DNA of 64,000 nucleotides from Pseudomonas sp. A-RE-19 (GTDB lineage Bacteria; Pseudomonadota; Gammaproteobacteria; Pseudomonadales; Pseudomonadaceae): contig NZ_JAHBDQ010000001.1 of assembly GCF_019956555.1 (NCBI RefSeq), forward strand, positions 1 through 64,000, given 5' to 3'. Below are positions 62,421 through 64,000 of this stretch, piece after piece. The position numbers were made by a program, and so were the translations under genes. The notes beneath the pieces were generated by a model, which worked only from the letters and a program-made list of their open reading frames with translations, did no database searches and was not told the origin of the DNA. Position 1 is the stretch's first letter. Every line of letters starts with the position of its first letter.

Positions 62421-63419
62421 ATGAACAACTTAGCCTGTGTGTCTACCGATCAGATCGTTCGCTCCGACCGACTGATGAAGTGGAAAGAGTTCATGAGTGA
62501 TCACCTGGGCCGCACGCCGGAGTATATAAAACGCCTGGAGTCGACGGTCATCGACCCGTTGCATGACAGCAACTTTCAGGGACGACTGGAGTATGGAGAT
62601 TTGGGTCAGTTGCGCTTCTGTCGAATGACCGCCAGTGCCCATCGATATTCACGCCATCTGAGCAAAGCGGTCGACTCGCTCGACACCCCACGCATGTTGA
62701 TACTGCAGATTGCTGGCGTCAGTCATTTCGAGCAAAGTCAACAAAGCAGCGTATTGGCACCTGACGAAATGCTATTGGTCGACTGTGGCAAACCTTTCAG
62801 CGTTACCAGCACTCAAGGCTGCGAACACTTCATCCTGCTGTTCCAGGGGACGCCCGGACAGCCCGCGCGAACAGGCGATGTGCACCTTAACGGTCGTAAT
62901 GGACTGGGCCGCATGCTGATGCATTTGATCAGCGATGCCTACAACCAATACCCCTTGCTCAACAGCAACTCGGCCGGGCTGATCGGCGACAGCATCGCCG
63001 GGCTTCTGGATAACGTTCTGAAGAACAAACAGGAAGAAAAGCAACTCGAACACGACTTCCGCTTCTTCAAGCAGAACCGCCTCAAGGCCTATATCGAGCG
63101 TCACCTGGCCGACCGCGACCTGACCATCGAACGCATCGCCAACGCCGAACAGTGCTCGGTGCGCAGCTTGCATCGAGCGTTCCAGGATGAACTGGGTTGC
63201 AGCGTCAGCGAATACATCTGGCAACGGCGTTTGTCGCGCTGCGCCGAAGATCTGCGCAACCGGGAACATGCCCATCGCTCGCTCACCGAAATTGCCTATG
63301 CCTGGGGCTACGGCAGCAGTTCCCATTTCAGCAGGCACTTCAAATCGACGTTCGGCATGTCACCTCGGCTATTCCGTGATACCGCGAACGACATCAGAGT
63401 GAAATCGACTGCCGCATAA
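62421..63419 (+). CDS. AraC-family regulator of the aromatic cluster
   Basis: This 332-residue protein has an N-terminal AraC_binding_2-like sensor (residues about 25-205, for example GQLRFCRMTASAHRYSRH) and a C-terminal two-helix-turn-helix domain (LTIERIANAEQCSVRSLHRAF and LTEIAYAWGYGSSSHFSRHF). This layout is shared by XylS/FeaR-type activators of aromatic degradation. The ATG at 62421 has AGAGGC upstream. The frame also opens from 62382. It ends one base before the convergent efflux gene. It may activate the operon in response to the aromatic substrate, alongside the IclR protein. Confidence 0.88.
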   Translation: MNNLACVSTDQIVRSDRLMKWKEFMSDHLGRTPEYIKRLESTVIDPLHDSNFQGRLEYGDLGQLRFCRMTASAHRYSRHLSKAVDSLDTPRMLILQIAGVSHFEQSQQSSVLAPDEMLLVDCGKPFSVTSTQGCEHFILLFQGTPGQPARTGDVHLNGRNGLGRMLMHLISDAYNQYPLLNSNSAGLIGDSIAGLLDNVLKNKQEEKQLEHDFRFFKQNRLKAYIERHLADRDLTIERIANAEQCSVRSLHRAFQDELGCSVSEYIWQRRLSRCAEDLRNREHAHRSLTEIAYAWGYGSSSHFSRHFKSTFGMSPRLFRDTANDIRVKSTAA

Positions 63420-64000
63420 TCAATTCCACCCGCCGCCCATCACCTTGTACAACGTCACCCGGTTGCTCTGCTCGGTCAGACGCAGGGTGATCAGGTCCTG
63501 CTGCGCGCTGTAGAGTGAACGCTGGGCGTCCAGGGCTTCGAGATAACTTTGCGAACCGCCACGGTACAGGGCGTCGGACAGTTCGAAGCTTTTGCAGCTG
63601 GCGTCGGTCAACGCTTGCTGGGCCGCGATGCGTCGATCCAGTGTGCTGCGCACCGCCAAGGCATCGGCCACTTCCTTGAAGGCGCTTTGCAGCGTTTGCT
63701 GGTAGGTCTGCACCTGGATCTCGCGCTCGGTCTTGGCCGAGTCCAGCGTCGCGCGGTTACTGCCGCCATCGAAGATCGGCAGGCTGACGCTCGGGGCGAA
63801 TGTCCAGGCGCCGCTGCCGGACTTGAACAGACCGGACAAGGCCGAGCTTGAGGAACCGGCATTGGCCGTCAGACTGATGCTCGGAAAGAACGCCGCACGG
63901 GCCGCACCGATGTCGATATTGGCCGACTTGAGCGTGTGTTCGGCGGCCAGCACATCCGGACGCCGTTGCAACAGGCTGGACGGAAGCTCGGCCGGCACCT
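63420..64000 (-). CDS. TolC/NodT-family outer-membrane efflux lipoprotein, C-terminal part
   Basis: This gene is cut by the window edge. The 190 or so C-terminal residues are present, beginning within [20 protein letters not shown]. Further landmarks are [20 protein letters not shown] and [20 protein letters not shown], then [21 protein letters not shown] near the C-terminus. These match the second repeat of OprM/TtgC-type outer-membrane factors of RND pumps, with a coiled-coil tunnel. The start and any lipobox are outside the window. RND pump genes would be expected further right. Confidence 0.9.
   Translation of the reverse strand, partial: VPAELPSSLLQRRPDVLAAEHTLKSANIDIGAARAAFFPSISLTANAGSSSSALSGLFKSGSGAWTFAPSVSLPIFDGGSNRATLDSAKTEREIQVQTYQQTLQSAFKEVADALAVRSTLDRRIAAQQALTDASCKSFELSDALYRGGSQSYLEALDAQRSLYSAQQDLITLRLTEQSNRVTLYKVMGGGWN

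Overview
The window looks like a Pseudomonas chromosome, most likely of the P. fluorescens group. The backbone is GC-rich, REP pairs of the type GTGGGAGCGAGCCTGCTCGCGAT recur, a DUF6124-family gene is present, and the hydroxyproline catabolic genes resemble those of P. aeruginosa and P. putida. No rRNA, tRNA or CRISPR array was seen.

Positions 1-27.9 kb hold an exopolysaccharide/capsule locus of the Wzx/Wzy type, bordered on the left by a decayed IS66 transposase. The minus strand reads wzb, wzc, a gap with an ops element, ugd, wzx, two glycosyltransferases, a DUF1972 glycosyltransferase, rmlB, rmlA, rmlC and rmlD. It continues with a GfcA/YjbE-like peptide, wza, yjbF, yjbG, yjbH and a VanZ-like gene. 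Facing it are a wzy polymerase, an acyltransferase and a secreted GH99-like protein (+ strand), and a second acyltransferase with an SGNH hydrolase (- strand). galU, a shrunken phosphomannomutase-like gene and an rfaH-type antiterminator close the locus, with uppP beyond them. The set would supply UDP-glucose, UDP-glucuronate and dTDP-rhamnose, then assemble, flip, polymerise, export and acylate a polymer. No initiating phosphoglycosyltransferase is visible. The wzy/acyltransferase and ugd/wzx/glycosyltransferase stretches are clearly AT-rich against GC-rich neighbours.

Positions 28.8-34.5 kb hold an MgtC/DUF4010 membrane protein, a small glycine-zipper protein, a trypsin-like lipoprotein and an arsenate-resistance unit (arsR, GAPDH, arsJ).

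Positions 34.7-52.3 kb encode hydroxyproline catabolism. Genes for trans-4-hydroxy-L-proline (epimerase, three-part D-hydroxyproline dehydrogenase, deaminase, 2-oxoglutarate semialdehyde dehydrogenase) sit with genes for cis- and trans-3-hydroxy-L-proline (aconitase X, a proline-racemase-family dehydratase, an Ldh-type reductase). A polar amino acid ABC transporter and an MFS permease accompany them. A 16-bp palindromic site, ATATCGTATACGAAAT, precedes two of the operons and a related site precedes the GntR gene. The cluster is interrupted by a DUF6124 gene with a hairpin-rich leader and by REP pairs.

Positions 52.5-63.4 kb encode what looks like a complete aromatic pathway that starts with a lignostilbene-dioxygenase/isoeugenol-monooxygenase-type enzyme. 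It also has an outer-membrane channel, an MFS carrier, a flavin hydroxylase, an extradiol dioxygenase, an FAH-family hydrolase, an aromatic aldehyde dehydrogenase, and IclR and AraC regulators. The window ends inside a TolC/NodT-type outer-membrane efflux gene.
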